Shown here: positions 7,096 through 13,814 of the stretch, in pieces
Layout of the letters: each line of letters starts with the position of its first letter
How positions within the stretch are numbered: the stretch's first letter is position 1
Assembly: GCA_002371785.1 (NCBI GenBank)
Contig: DFGU01000033.1
Coordinates: 1 to 17,741 of the forward strand
DNA length: 17,741 nt
Origin: Bacteroidales bacterium UBA3742
GTDB lineage: Bacteria > Bacteroidota > Bacteroidia > Bacteroidales > Paludibacteraceae
Direction of reading: 5' to 3'
The notes under the pieces: model-generated
Databases searched by the model: none
What the model saw: only the letters and a program-made list of their open reading frames with translations
What the model was told of the DNA's origin: nothing
Made by a program: the position numbers and the translations under genes

Positions 7096-7177
7096 TGCGG
7101 CATAAAAGACTCGAACTTTCACTCCTCTCGGAACCAGATCCTAAGTCTGGCGCGTCTACCAATTCCGCCAATGCCGC
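7096..7177 (-). tRNA. tRNA-Leu (anticodon UAG)
   Basis: Minus-strand cloverleaf of 82 nt: acceptor GCGGCAT paired perfectly with ATGCCGC, D-arm stem GCG/CGC with GG in the loop, anticodon stem CCAGA/TCTGG around loop CTTAGGA (anticodon TAG), a long class II variable arm (13 nt) as expected for leucine, and a T-arm with loop TTCGAGT. The discriminator base is A; the 3' CCA is not encoded (CAAC follows). It reads CUN leucine codons. Its leader contains hairpin repeat copy C and its promoter is at 7272-7302. Confidence 0.97.
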
Positions 7178-7222
7178 GGGTAATCGAAAATCATTCTCGA
7201 TGTCGAAGGAGTTTCCGACCTT

Positions 7223-7248
7223 TATCGGACTGCCCGGAGGCACCTTTT
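7223..7248 (+). repeat. Dispersed hairpin repeat, copy C (diverged)
   Basis: Matches copies A and B over about 26 bp. A G-to-C change beside the stem reduces the hairpin to TGCC-CGGA-GGCA, and TGACTTT-CGACTGA replaces the CACCTTT heptamers that follow. It lies between the tRNA-Leu gene and its promoter, so it would be transcribed (minus strand) in the tRNA precursor leader. Confidence 0.65.
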
Positions 7249-7271
7249 GACTTTCGACTGAAAAGCGGGTG

Positions 7272-7302
7272 CAAAGGTACGAAGAAATTTTGATATATGC
7301 AA
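7272..7302 (-). promoter_or_regulatory. Bacteroidota-type promoter for tRNA-Leu and the lipoprotein
   Basis: On the minus strand, TACCTTTG (7279-7272) is preceded after 20 bp by CTTG (7303-7300), which matches the TTG of the -33 box. The -33 element falls on codon 2 of the divergent M16 peptidase gene, so the promoter partly lies inside that coding region. Confidence 0.75.
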
Positions 7303-8625
7303 GAAAATAAACAAACTTTTTATCATATTTTGCCAAATGGGCTCAAAATTGTGCATCGACTCACCGATTCGCCGGTGGCTTTTGTCGGTGTGATGGTCGG
7401 TGCCGGTACGCGTGACGAACAGCCGGAAGAGAACGGCATGGCCCATTATATCGAGCATTGCGTCTTCAAGGGCACGACCCATCACTCTGCGCGCGCCATC
7501 ATCCATGCTATCGAGGGTATCGGTGGTGAGATCAATGCCTATACCACCAAGGAGGAGACCACTTTCTATGCCGCCACCCTCTGCGAACACGTACAGCGTA
7601 CCCTGCATCTTATCGCCGAGATGCTCCTGGAGCCTACCTTCAAAAAGGAGGAGACCGATAAGGAACGCATGGTCATCCTCGATGAGATTGAGAGCTACAA
7701 CGATCAGCCCTCCGAACTTATCTACGACGACTTCGAGAACCTCGTCTTCTCCGGCAGTAGTCTGGCGCTGCCCATCCTTGGTACCAAAAAGACGCTTCGT
7801 CATATCTCTTCCAAGCCCGAATTTGCTCGGAACTGGATGCGTGCCCACTATACGCCCGACCGCATGGTCGTTTTTTGTCAAGGCAACCTCCGCCCCGACC
7901 GCATCTTCCGTCTGGCCGAGCGCGAATTCGGAAGTCTCCAAGTGCCCTCCGTCTCTCCCCTCGCCTTTCCCTCACCCTCACCCTCACCCTCACCAAAAGT
8001 CGCACTTGAGTCCCCCTCTAACCGACGGTCAACCGACGGTCAACCGACAGTCAACCCAGACGTCAGTACAATCTCAGAACGTGAGCGCACCTTCCGCCGC
8101 CGTACCCACCAGACCCATGTTATGATCGGGCAACGCGCCTATCCGCTCGGTCACGAAAGACAACTGCCCCTCTATCTGCTCAACAATATCCTGGGTGGCG
8201 GAAGCTTGAATAGCCGACTCAACCTCAGCATGCGCGAGACGCACGGACTGGTCTATCAGGTCGAGTCCACCTACACACCGCTGAGCGATACCGGCTACTG
8301 GGCCACCTATTTCGCTTGCGAACCTGAGCATGCCGAGCAGTGTATGACCGTCTTCCGCCACGAACTGGAGCGCCTCCAGGACCATCCGCTCAGCGAGACC
8401 AACCTCCGCAACGCCCTGCGCCAATTGCGAGGCCAGATGGCTATCGCGGCCCAAAACCAGGAGAATAGTGCCTTGGCGATGGCCAAGTCGATGCTCTACT
8501 TCTCTGGTGCACCTACCTGGCAGGAAACCTACCAAAAGATCGCACAAACCACTTCCGATCAACTGCTCCAAATCAGCCGCGAAATCCTCTCGGTTGACAA
8601 CCTGCTAACCCTGCGCTACGAATAA
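7297..8625 (+). CDS. M16 family zinc peptidase (insulinase type, single unit)
   Basis: 442 residues, slightly long for a bacterial M16 peptidase of about 410-420. The N-terminal half has the inverted zinc motif HYIEH (H50, E53, H54) and a third ligand candidate E130 (ILDEIESYND), at the family spacing. INAYTTKEETTFYA and the PEFARNWMRAHYTPDRM segment are also typical. The C-terminal half has LLNNILGGGSLNSRLN and REThGLVY-like segments that form the non-catalytic partner domain. Such enzymes degrade peptides; no signal peptide is seen, so it is probably cytoplasmic. The extra length is a Pro/Ser and charged linker (residues ~217-262) built from microsatellites. I see no good promoter upstream; the intergenic space is shared with the divergent tRNA unit. 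Confidence 0.9.
   Translation: MQENKQTFYHILPNGLKIVHRLTDSPVAFVGVMVGAGTRDEQPEENGMAHYIEHCVFKGTTHHSARAIIHAIEGIGGEINAYTTKEETTFYAATLCEHVQRTLHLIAEMLLEPTFKKEETDKERMVILDEIESYNDQPSELIYDDFENLVFSGSSLALPILGTKKTLRHISSKPEFARNWMRAHYTPDRMVVFCQGNLRPDRIFRLAEREFGSLQVPSVSPLAFPSPSPSPSPKVALESPSNRRSTDGQPTVNPDVSTISERERTFRRRTHQTHVMIGQRAYPLGHERQLPLYLLNNILGGGSLNSRLNLSMRETHGLVYQVESTYTPLSDTGYWATYFACEPEHAEQCMTVFRHELERLQDHPLSETNLRNALRQLRGQMAIAAQNQENSALAMAKSMLYFSGAPTWQETYQKIAQTTSDQLLQISREILSVDNLLTLRYE
7969..8056 (+). repeat. In-frame microsatellites in the M16 linker
   Basis: Two simple tandem repeats lie inside the M16 coding region: CCCTCA four times (7969-7992, then CC), encoding PSPSPSPSP, and the 11-mer AACCGACGGTC three times (8020-8052, last copy with one change). 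They fall between the two M16 domains, where length variation is tolerable. The 11-mer is not a multiple of three, so gain or loss of one unit would shift the frame. Confidence 0.9.
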
Positions 8626-8713
8626 CGAACATTTTGTCGTTTTTTTGGGGTTTTTCGTTACATTTTCACAAATTGTCACTCAAAAATGGGCAAATTGCGT
8701 CAAAAACTGCATT

Positions 8714-8727
8714 TTTTTGCGCAAAAA
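8714..8727. promoter_or_regulatory. Palindrome beside the SusC promoter (possible operator)
   Basis: TTTTTGCGCAAAAA is a perfect 14-bp palindrome that ends exactly where the -33 box begins. A second inverted repeat, GCAAA-AA-TTTGC, overlaps its right half and the -33 box. Binding by a regulator is possible, but no regulator gene is in the window. Confidence 0.35.
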
Positions 8728-8759
8728 TTTGCTCATGTCATTTTTTTTTCGTAATTTTG
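8728..8759 (+). promoter_or_regulatory. Bacteroidota-type promoter for the SusC/SusD unit
   Basis: TTTG (8728-8731), a 20-bp spacer and TAATTTTG (8752-8759) match the consensus. The distance to the ATG at 8810 leaves a short A/T-rich leader with no Shine-Dalgarno. Confidence 0.85.
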
Positions 8760-8809
8760 CGGCGATTTTGCATAGTAATACGATAAAATCAATATAATTA
8801 ATTAATGTT

Positions 8810-10570
8810 ATGAAGAAATTATTTACGCTCTTATTGCTTGTGACAGCAACTTTGGCAGTGTATGCGCAGAAGGAGGTTAGCGGTGTCGTTGAAGACGAAC
8901 AAGGCCAGCCTGTCATCGGCGCCAGCGTGATTGCCAAGGGCACCACGATCGGTACTGCTACTGACATCGATGGTAAGTTCAAGATGGACGTTCCCGCTAC
9001 GGTGAAGACCCTGATCGTTACCTTCATGGGAATGGAGAAGAAGGAAGTTGCTGCGGGCAAGAATCTGAAGATTGTGCTTCGTGAGGACGCTAAGCTGCTC
9101 GAAGAGGTGGTTGTTACCGGTTATGGTAACGTCAGCAAGGGCGGCTTTACCGGTTCGGTAGAAGCCGTTAAGGCAGAGGACATTGAGAAGAAGAACCCCT
9201 CCGATGTTACCAAGGCTATGGCCGGTGAGGTAGCTGGTGTTCAGGTGGTTAACTCCACTGGTCAGCCTGGTTCGGTAGCCTCGATCAACATTCGTGGTAT
9301 CGGATCTATTACGGCCAATAGTGCTCCGCTGTACGTAGTGGATGGTATCGCACTCGATGCCGGTTCGATCAGCTCGATCGACCCGAGTGACATCGCTTCG
9401 CTCACCGTCCTCAAGGATGCAACGGCTACCTCGCTGTATGGTAGCCGTGGTGCTAACGGTGTCGTTGTGATCACTACCAAGAAGGGTAGTTCCCACGGCG
9501 ATGATGGCAAGATCGAGATCGACGTCAAGGGTGGTGCTAACATGCGTCTGCTCCCGCTCTACGACGTGATCGACAGCCCGGAAGACTATGTGACCTTGGC
9601 TTGGCAGAGTCTGTACAACGAGAACCGTCTCATCAATGGAAAATCGGAGAACCAGTCTATCACAAACGCCAACAAGAATCTGTTCGGTGCGAACGGTATT
9701 CCTAAGATCTACAACCTGTGGGATCAGCCGGGCAACCTGCTCATCGATGCAACGGATGCTGCCGGTAATGTCAACCCGACATTCTCCCGTTCGGCCAGCC
9801 GTTTGGCGCAGTTCCAGAATATGGACTCGTGGTACAACTCCCTCTTCCGCAATGGACTCAAGCTGGAGGCAACCGCTAAGATTAGCGGTGGTAGCGAGAA
9901 GCTGAATTACTACACCAGTTTCGGTTACCTCAAGGACGAGGGTTACTATACCGCTTCCAATTTCCAGCGTTTCAATACGCGTGCTAACATCAACTACCAG
10001 GCTAAGAAATGGCTCAAGGGTGGTCTGAATATCCAGTATTCGTACGCGAGCATCAACAATCCTGTGCAGGATGACAATGCCGCTAACAACGGTTTCCTCT
10101 TTGTGAATGAGATTCCGCCTATCTATCCGGTTTACGTGCGCGACGCGAATGGTAATATTGCTATTGACCCGAAGACGGGCGGCAAGATGTACGACTACGG
10201 AGACAACGGCGTTGAGAATATCGGGCAGGAGGGCGGACGTCCCTACTCGTTCGGTATCAACCCTGCCGGTGCACTGCAGTGGGATAAGCAACGCACGGTA
10301 CGCCACCAGACGGTCGCCAATGCCTTTCTGGAGTTCAAGCTCTACGAAGGTCTGAAATTCACCATCAACGCGGGTGTACAATACATGAACAACCGCATCA
10401 ACAGCCTGACCAACAAGTACTACGGCGATGCTGCCGGCGTGGGCCGTATCGGTAATGCGCAATACAATTATCTGGCCTTTACCAGCAACCAGTTGCTCGA
10501 GTACAACAAGTCGTTTCAACGAGCATACCATTCGCTTGATGGCCGGTCACGAGACCACATATTACACTAA
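8810..10570 (+). CDS. SusC/RagA-like TonB-dependent outer-membrane transporter, 5' part (frameshifted)
   Basis: Residues 1-569 of a transporter that should be about 1,097 residues long. The signal peptide ends near VYA-Q20. A carboxypeptidase-D-like domain follows (residues ~21-92: VSGVVEDEQGQPVIGASV, TDIDGKF), then the LEEVVVTGYG TonB-box region. The plug domain (~115-226) has INIRGIGSI, PLYVVDGI and DATATSLYGSRGANGV, the SusC hallmark. Barrel strands then run to LLEYNKSF. At 10514-10517 the frame is lost by one extra base; the annotated frame continues 17 unrelated residues to a TAA at 10568. The barrel continues in the next frame. SusC proteins import ligands captured by the SusD partner across the outer membrane, powered by TonB. 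The substrate cannot be inferred. A sequencing or assembly indel and a real mutation are both possible. Confidence 0.9.
   Translation: MKKLFTLLLLVTATLAVYAQKEVSGVVEDEQGQPVIGASVIAKGTTIGTATDIDGKFKMDVPATVKTLIVTFMGMEKKEVAAGKNLKIVLREDAKLLEEVVVTGYGNVSKGGFTGSVEAVKAEDIEKKNPSDVTKAMAGEVAGVQVVNSTGQPGSVASINIRGIGSITANSAPLYVVDGIALDAGSISSIDPSDIASLTVLKDATATSLYGSRGANGVVVITTKKGSSHGDDGKIEIDVKGGANMRLLPLYDVIDSPEDYVTLAWQSLYNENRLINGKSENQSITNANKNLFGANGIPKIYNLWDQPGNLLIDATDAAGNVNPTFSRSASRLAQFQNMDSWYNSLFRNGLKLEATAKISGGSEKLNYYTSFGYLKDEGYYTASNFQRFNTRANINYQAKKWLKGGLNIQYSYASINNPVQDDNAANNGFLFVNEIPPIYPVYVRDANGNIAIDPKTGGKMYDYGDNGVENIGQEGGRPYSFGINPAGALQWDKQRTVRHQTVANAFLEFKLYEGLKFTINAGVQYMNNRINSLTNKYYGDAAGVGRIGNAQYNYLAFTSNQLLEYNKSFQRAYHSLDGRSRDHILH
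10514..10517 (+). other. One-base frameshift site in the SusC gene
   Basis: The frame encoding ...EYNKSF reads TCG TTT and then CAA. Dropping one base from TTTC gives TCG TTC AAC GAG, i.e. KSFNEHTIRLMAGHE, the expected continuation of a SusC barrel. The run is only three Ts. Both sides are otherwise fully open and conserved in style. Confidence 0.9.
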
Positions 10571-12104
10571 AAACTATCAGTATGGTTACAAGAAGAATAT
10601 CGTGCTCGATGACTATCCCGAGCTGAGTAACGCCATCAGTATGGACGGCGTAGAGGGTTACACCCGTACCAGCACCCTGGAGTCGGCACTGGCTACCGCT
10701 ACCTACGAGTACGACAACCGTTACCACATTACCGGTAACTACCGTGCCGACGGTTCGTCCAAGTTCGCTAAGGGTCACCGCTGGGGTCACTTCGGATCGG
10801 TAGGTGCAGCATGGAGCTTCACCAACGAGCATTTCTTCGAGGGTACTACCGCTGCCGACTGGCTCAAGAACGGTAAGCTCCGTCTGAGCTGGGGTGTGCT
10901 GGGTAACCAGGACATCGGCGACATGCTCTATACCGACCAGTATAATATTGAGAACGTAAACGACATCCAGGGTTATCCGTGGGCATACAAGGGCAACCCC
11001 AACCTGACTTGGGAGCGCACCAGCACCTTCGACCTCGGCCTCGAGTTCTCGATTGCTAAGTATTTGGACGTTGAGTTCGACTACTTCTATAAGAAGACCG
11101 ACAACATGCTCTTCCCGCGCTACGTGGCTCCTTCGCTCGGTTACGGTGGCTATTATGTAAACGATGCAGCTATGGAGAACCAGGGTATCGAGTTCGACTT
11201 GAAGGCTCACCTGATCGACCTGCGTAACGTGAAGTTGAACTTCCGCCTCAACGGTGGCTACTATCGCAACAAGATGCTGCTCATGCCTCTCGACGGTTAT
11301 GATGAGAATGGTAATCCCGAGCGTATGGTTATGTCGGGCGGTATGTCTGTTGGCCACTCTACGGCCGATTGGTATATGGTTCATTATGAGGGCGTGAACG
11401 ATCAGGGTCAGGCTATGTACACCGCATACTACGATGCAACCAACGGTGGTGGCTTCGGTCACACCTCGGCTGACCTCGACAACACGGGTGACAACTACAT
11501 CTCGTCTGTTTACGAGTACCAACTCAAGCACCCGGATGCTGATATCCGCACCGTATCCGTTACCAACGAGGAGTACACCTACGCAGGTAGCAACTATGTT
11601 GGCAAGAGTTATATGCCTGACCTGGACGGTGGTTTCGGCCTCGACCTGGAAGCATACGGTGTAACGCTCAGCATTAGCTGCTCGTATCGTATCGGTGGTT
11701 ATGGCTACGACAACATGTACGCCAGCCTCATGCATAGCGACAAAATCGGTTCGATGAACTGGCATAAGGATATTAAGAACGCGTGGACGGAGACCAACAC
11801 CAATACTAATATCCCGCGTCTGAGCAACGGCGCTGATGACTATGCTAACGCAGCCAGCGACCGCTTCCTGACCAGCAACTCCTACCTGAGCTTGAACAAT
11901 ATCAACTTGGGTTACAAGTTCCCGAAGAAGTTGATCGAGAAAATCAAACTGACCAACCTCCATATCTGGGTAGCAGCCGACAACCTGGCTATCGCAACCG
12001 CACGTAAGGGTTACAACCCGATGATGTCGTTCAGCGGTACCAACGGTTACGACGATTATAGCCCGCTGTCCACCATCATGGGAGGTATTAAAGTTCAATT
12101 CTAA
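10518..12104 (+). CDS. SusC/RagA-like TonB-dependent transporter, 3' part (after frameshift)
   Basis: 528 residues of barrel continuing the upstream SusC reading after the one-base shift. It begins NEHTIRLMAGHE and includes the typical SusC segments RADGSSKFAKGHRWGHFGSVGAAWSF (split here as RADGSSKFAKG and GSVGAAWSF), LRLSWGVLGNQDI, GNPNLTWERTSTFDLGLEF and YLSLNNINLGYKFPK. It ends in GGIKVQF with a terminal Phe, as barrel proteins do for BAM recognition. If no repair of the frame occurs, translation of this part alone could only begin internally (ATG at 10539, or at 10428 in the shadow), without a signal peptide, and would not be functional. It is followed after 19 bp by the SusD gene. Confidence 0.88.
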   Translation, partial: NEHTIRLMAGHETTYYTKNYQYGYKKNIVLDDYPELSNAISMDGVEGYTRTSTLESALATATYEYDNRYHITGNYRADGSSKFAKGHRWGHFGSVGAAWSFTNEHFFEGTTAADWLKNGKLRLSWGVLGNQDIGDMLYTDQYNIENVNDIQGYPWAYKGNPNLTWERTSTFDLGLEFSIAKYLDVEFDYFYKKTDNMLFPRYVAPSLGYGGYYVNDAAMENQGIEFDLKAHLIDLRNVKLNFRLNGGYYRNKMLLMPLDGYDENGNPERMVMSGGMSVGHSTADWYMVHYEGVNDQGQAMYTAYYDATNGGGFGHTSADLDNTGDNYISSVYEYQLKHPDADIRTVSVTNEEYTYAGSNYVGKSYMPDLDGGFGLDLEAYGVTLSISCSYRIGGYGYDNMYASLMHSDKIGSMNWHKDIKNAWTETNTNTNIPRLSNGADDYANAASDRFLTSNSYLSLNNINLGYKFPKKLIEKIKLTNLHIWVAADNLAIATARKGYNPMMSFSGTNGYDDYSPLSTIMGGIKVQF

Positions 12105-12109
12105 AACAT

Positions 12110-12115
12110 AGGAGG
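12110..12115 (+). promoter_or_regulatory. Strong Shine-Dalgarno for the SusD gene
   Basis: AGGAGG followed by T lies 8 nt before the ATG at 12124, a near-perfect match to the anti-Shine-Dalgarno. Other genes in the window have A/T-rich leaders with no such motif, as is usual in Bacteroidota. It fixes the SusD start. Confidence 0.7.
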
Positions 12116-12123
12116 TTACGACA

Positions 12124-13761
12124 ATGAAAAAACTAACATTTGCATTTATTACCCTCGCGTTGGGGCTGGGTCTCACCTCTTGTGGTGACAGTTTCTTGAA
12201 CCAATATCCTGAGGGAGGCGTGCTGCTGGAGGAGCAATACCAGCAGTTGCCCGACAAACTGCGTGGTTCGATCTTTGGTATCTACTCCAAGCTCTATGAG
12301 TATGGCGGCCATGACACCTTTGGTAAGCGTTCGCTCGATATGTACAGCGATATCCAATCGGGTGATATGGCTATGAGGAAGAGCAGCTACGGATGGTTCG
12401 AGAACTACGAGCGTGGCTACTACTACGCTTACAACCGTAGTTATGCTTGGTCGTTCTTCTACGAGATTATCAACCTGACCAACCTCTGCGACAAGGCTAT
12501 GATCCTGGACGTAGACGACAAGGGCGTCTCGATGGACAAGCAAATCATGAACGTCATGGCAGCCGGTGATACGCCGACCGATGAGATCGCGCTGAGCGGT
12601 TACTACTACGGCCAGGTGCTGGCTATCCGCGGTTGGGCATATGCCAACCTGCTGGATATCTACACCGATCCCCGTGATAAGGACAATGCCGACCTGGATG
12701 CCAAGGCACTGCCTATCTACGTAGGTAAGGACATTATCAACGACACCCTGGGTGCTCCGCTCTCTACCGTCGGTGAGGTATACGACCGCGTTTACGAGGA
12801 CCTCTCCGAGGCTATCGACCTCATTGAGTATTATAGCCAGTACAACCAGCGTCTTTCCAAGCTGGAGATCGATGCCGACGTGGCTCGTCTGATGCTGGCT
12901 TACGCTATGCTCAACCATGGTGACAAGAGCGTGACGATCGCCGGTGGTAAGAACTGCTACCAGATCGCGCTCGATATGGCTAAGGCTGTCATCGATGGTG
13001 GTAAGTATACCATGCTGTCGAATACCGACCTGCTCACCACGGGCTTCTGCGACGTCAATGCCGCTAACTGGATGTGGGGTCAGGATGTGACCGTTGAGAC
13101 CACAACTGCACTCGGTTCTTTCTTCGGCCAGGTGGATATCCACTCCTATAGCTACGCAGCTGCTGGTGATACCAAGGGTATCGATAGCAAGCTCTACGAC
13201 GAGATCGTAGCCAAGGGTTGGGACAACCGTGTCAACTGGTTCCGCTCGGGTACCCAGCAATTTGCTTACTGCCCGGATGGCAAGTTCTATAGCCCGAAGT
13301 ACAAACACGTCACTGCACTCGACAAGGTGGACCGTGATTGGCTCTGCGACAACGTATTCATGCGTCTGGAGGTGGCTTACCTGATTGCTGCCGAGGCTGC
13401 TTGGAGCAACGATGACTACGTTACGGCTGTTTACTACCTTACGCAGCTCTGCAACGAGCGCGTCATCAGCGGCCAGGAGACAGCTTACGCTGCTTGGCTC
13501 CTCACGCTCACGTCGGCCGATGCTGTCAAGGAGGCTATCGTCTATAACTGGCGTGTTGAGATGTGGGGCGAGGGCTACTCCATGCAGATGCTCCGCCGTC
13601 TGCAGAAGCAGCGTGACCTGGGTTCCAACCACCTCAGCCGTGCCGACAAGAAGCTCGACATCACCAGCGCCGAGGGCGAGCAGTTCCAGTGTGAGATTCC
13701 TACCTCTGAGACCCGTTACAACCCGAGCCTGAAAGATAAGACTACGCTCACCCACCAATAA
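12124..13761 (+). CDS. SusD/RagB-like surface lipoprotein
   Basis: 545 residues, the usual SusD size. Lipoprotein signal MKKLTFAFITLALGLGLTSC with the lipobox LTS-C (Cys20). The helical core follows the SusD pattern: the N-terminal FLNQYPEGG segment, a TPR-like helix with LAIRGWAYANLLDIY (residues ~166-180), the C-terminal FMRLEVAYLIAAEAAW helix and the NWRVEMWGEGYSMQMLRR segment near the end. SusD proteins sit on the cell surface as a lid over their SusC transporter and bind the incoming ligand. The gene follows SusC by 19 bp and has its own strong Shine-Dalgarno, so SusD output need not depend on complete translation of the frameshifted SusC gene. The ligand cannot be predicted. SusD versus RagB cannot be separated from sequence alone. 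Confidence 0.93.
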   Translation: MKKLTFAFITLALGLGLTSCGDSFLNQYPEGGVLLEEQYQQLPDKLRGSIFGIYSKLYEYGGHDTFGKRSLDMYSDIQSGDMAMRKSSYGWFENYERGYYYAYNRSYAWSFFYEIINLTNLCDKAMILDVDDKGVSMDKQIMNVMAAGDTPTDEIALSGYYYGQVLAIRGWAYANLLDIYTDPRDKDNADLDAKALPIYVGKDIINDTLGAPLSTVGEVYDRVYEDLSEAIDLIEYYSQYNQRLSKLEIDADVARLMLAYAMLNHGDKSVTIAGGKNCYQIALDMAKAVIDGGKYTMLSNTDLLTTGFCDVNAANWMWGQDVTVETTTALGSFFGQVDIHSYSYAAAGDTKGIDSKLYDEIVAKGWDNRVNWFRSGTQQFAYCPDGKFYSPKYKHVTALDKVDRDWLCDNVFMRLEVAYLIAAEAAWSNDDYVTAVYYLTQLCNERVISGQETAYAAWLLTLTSADAVKEAIVYNWRVEMWGEGYSMQMLRRLQKQRDLGSNHLSRADKKLDITSAEGEQFQCEIPTSETRYNPSLKDKTTLTHQ

Positions 13762-13814
13762 GAAAAAACGTTAAGTTTTACTAATAGATTTATTCACTAA
13801 AAACAAATCAAATT

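Noticed and set aside
7285..7292. AAATTTTG as a -7 box for the M16 peptidase
   Set aside because: The leading T is missing, no -33 box is found at the right distance, and the transcript would start at the ATG itself.
7091..7336. Extension of the minus-strand lipoprotein to an ATG at 7336
   Set aside because: The extension is translated tRNA-Leu (the familiar AELVDAPDLGSGS-type artefact) and promoter sequence; the lipoprotein signal begins at 7090.
7222..7941. A 239-codon minus-strand open frame over the M16 gene start
   Set aside because: Antisense to the HYIEH-bearing M16 coding region, and it crosses the tRNA promoter.
10514..10517. Phase-variable homopolymer in SusC
   Set aside because: The run is only three Ts, too short for frequent slipped-strand change.
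8831..13758. Long minus-strand open frames (about 540-590 codons) over the SusC and SusD genes
   Set aside because: Shadow frames: the plus strand carries family-typical SusC and SusD sequence, and the antisense products are Val/Arg-rich with no motif.
13772..13779. TAAGTTTT as a promoter -7 box for the Ig-domain lipoprotein
   Set aside because: It lacks the final G, and no TTTG lies at 20 bp upstream (TCAC is there). The gene is more simply part of the SusC/SusD transcript.
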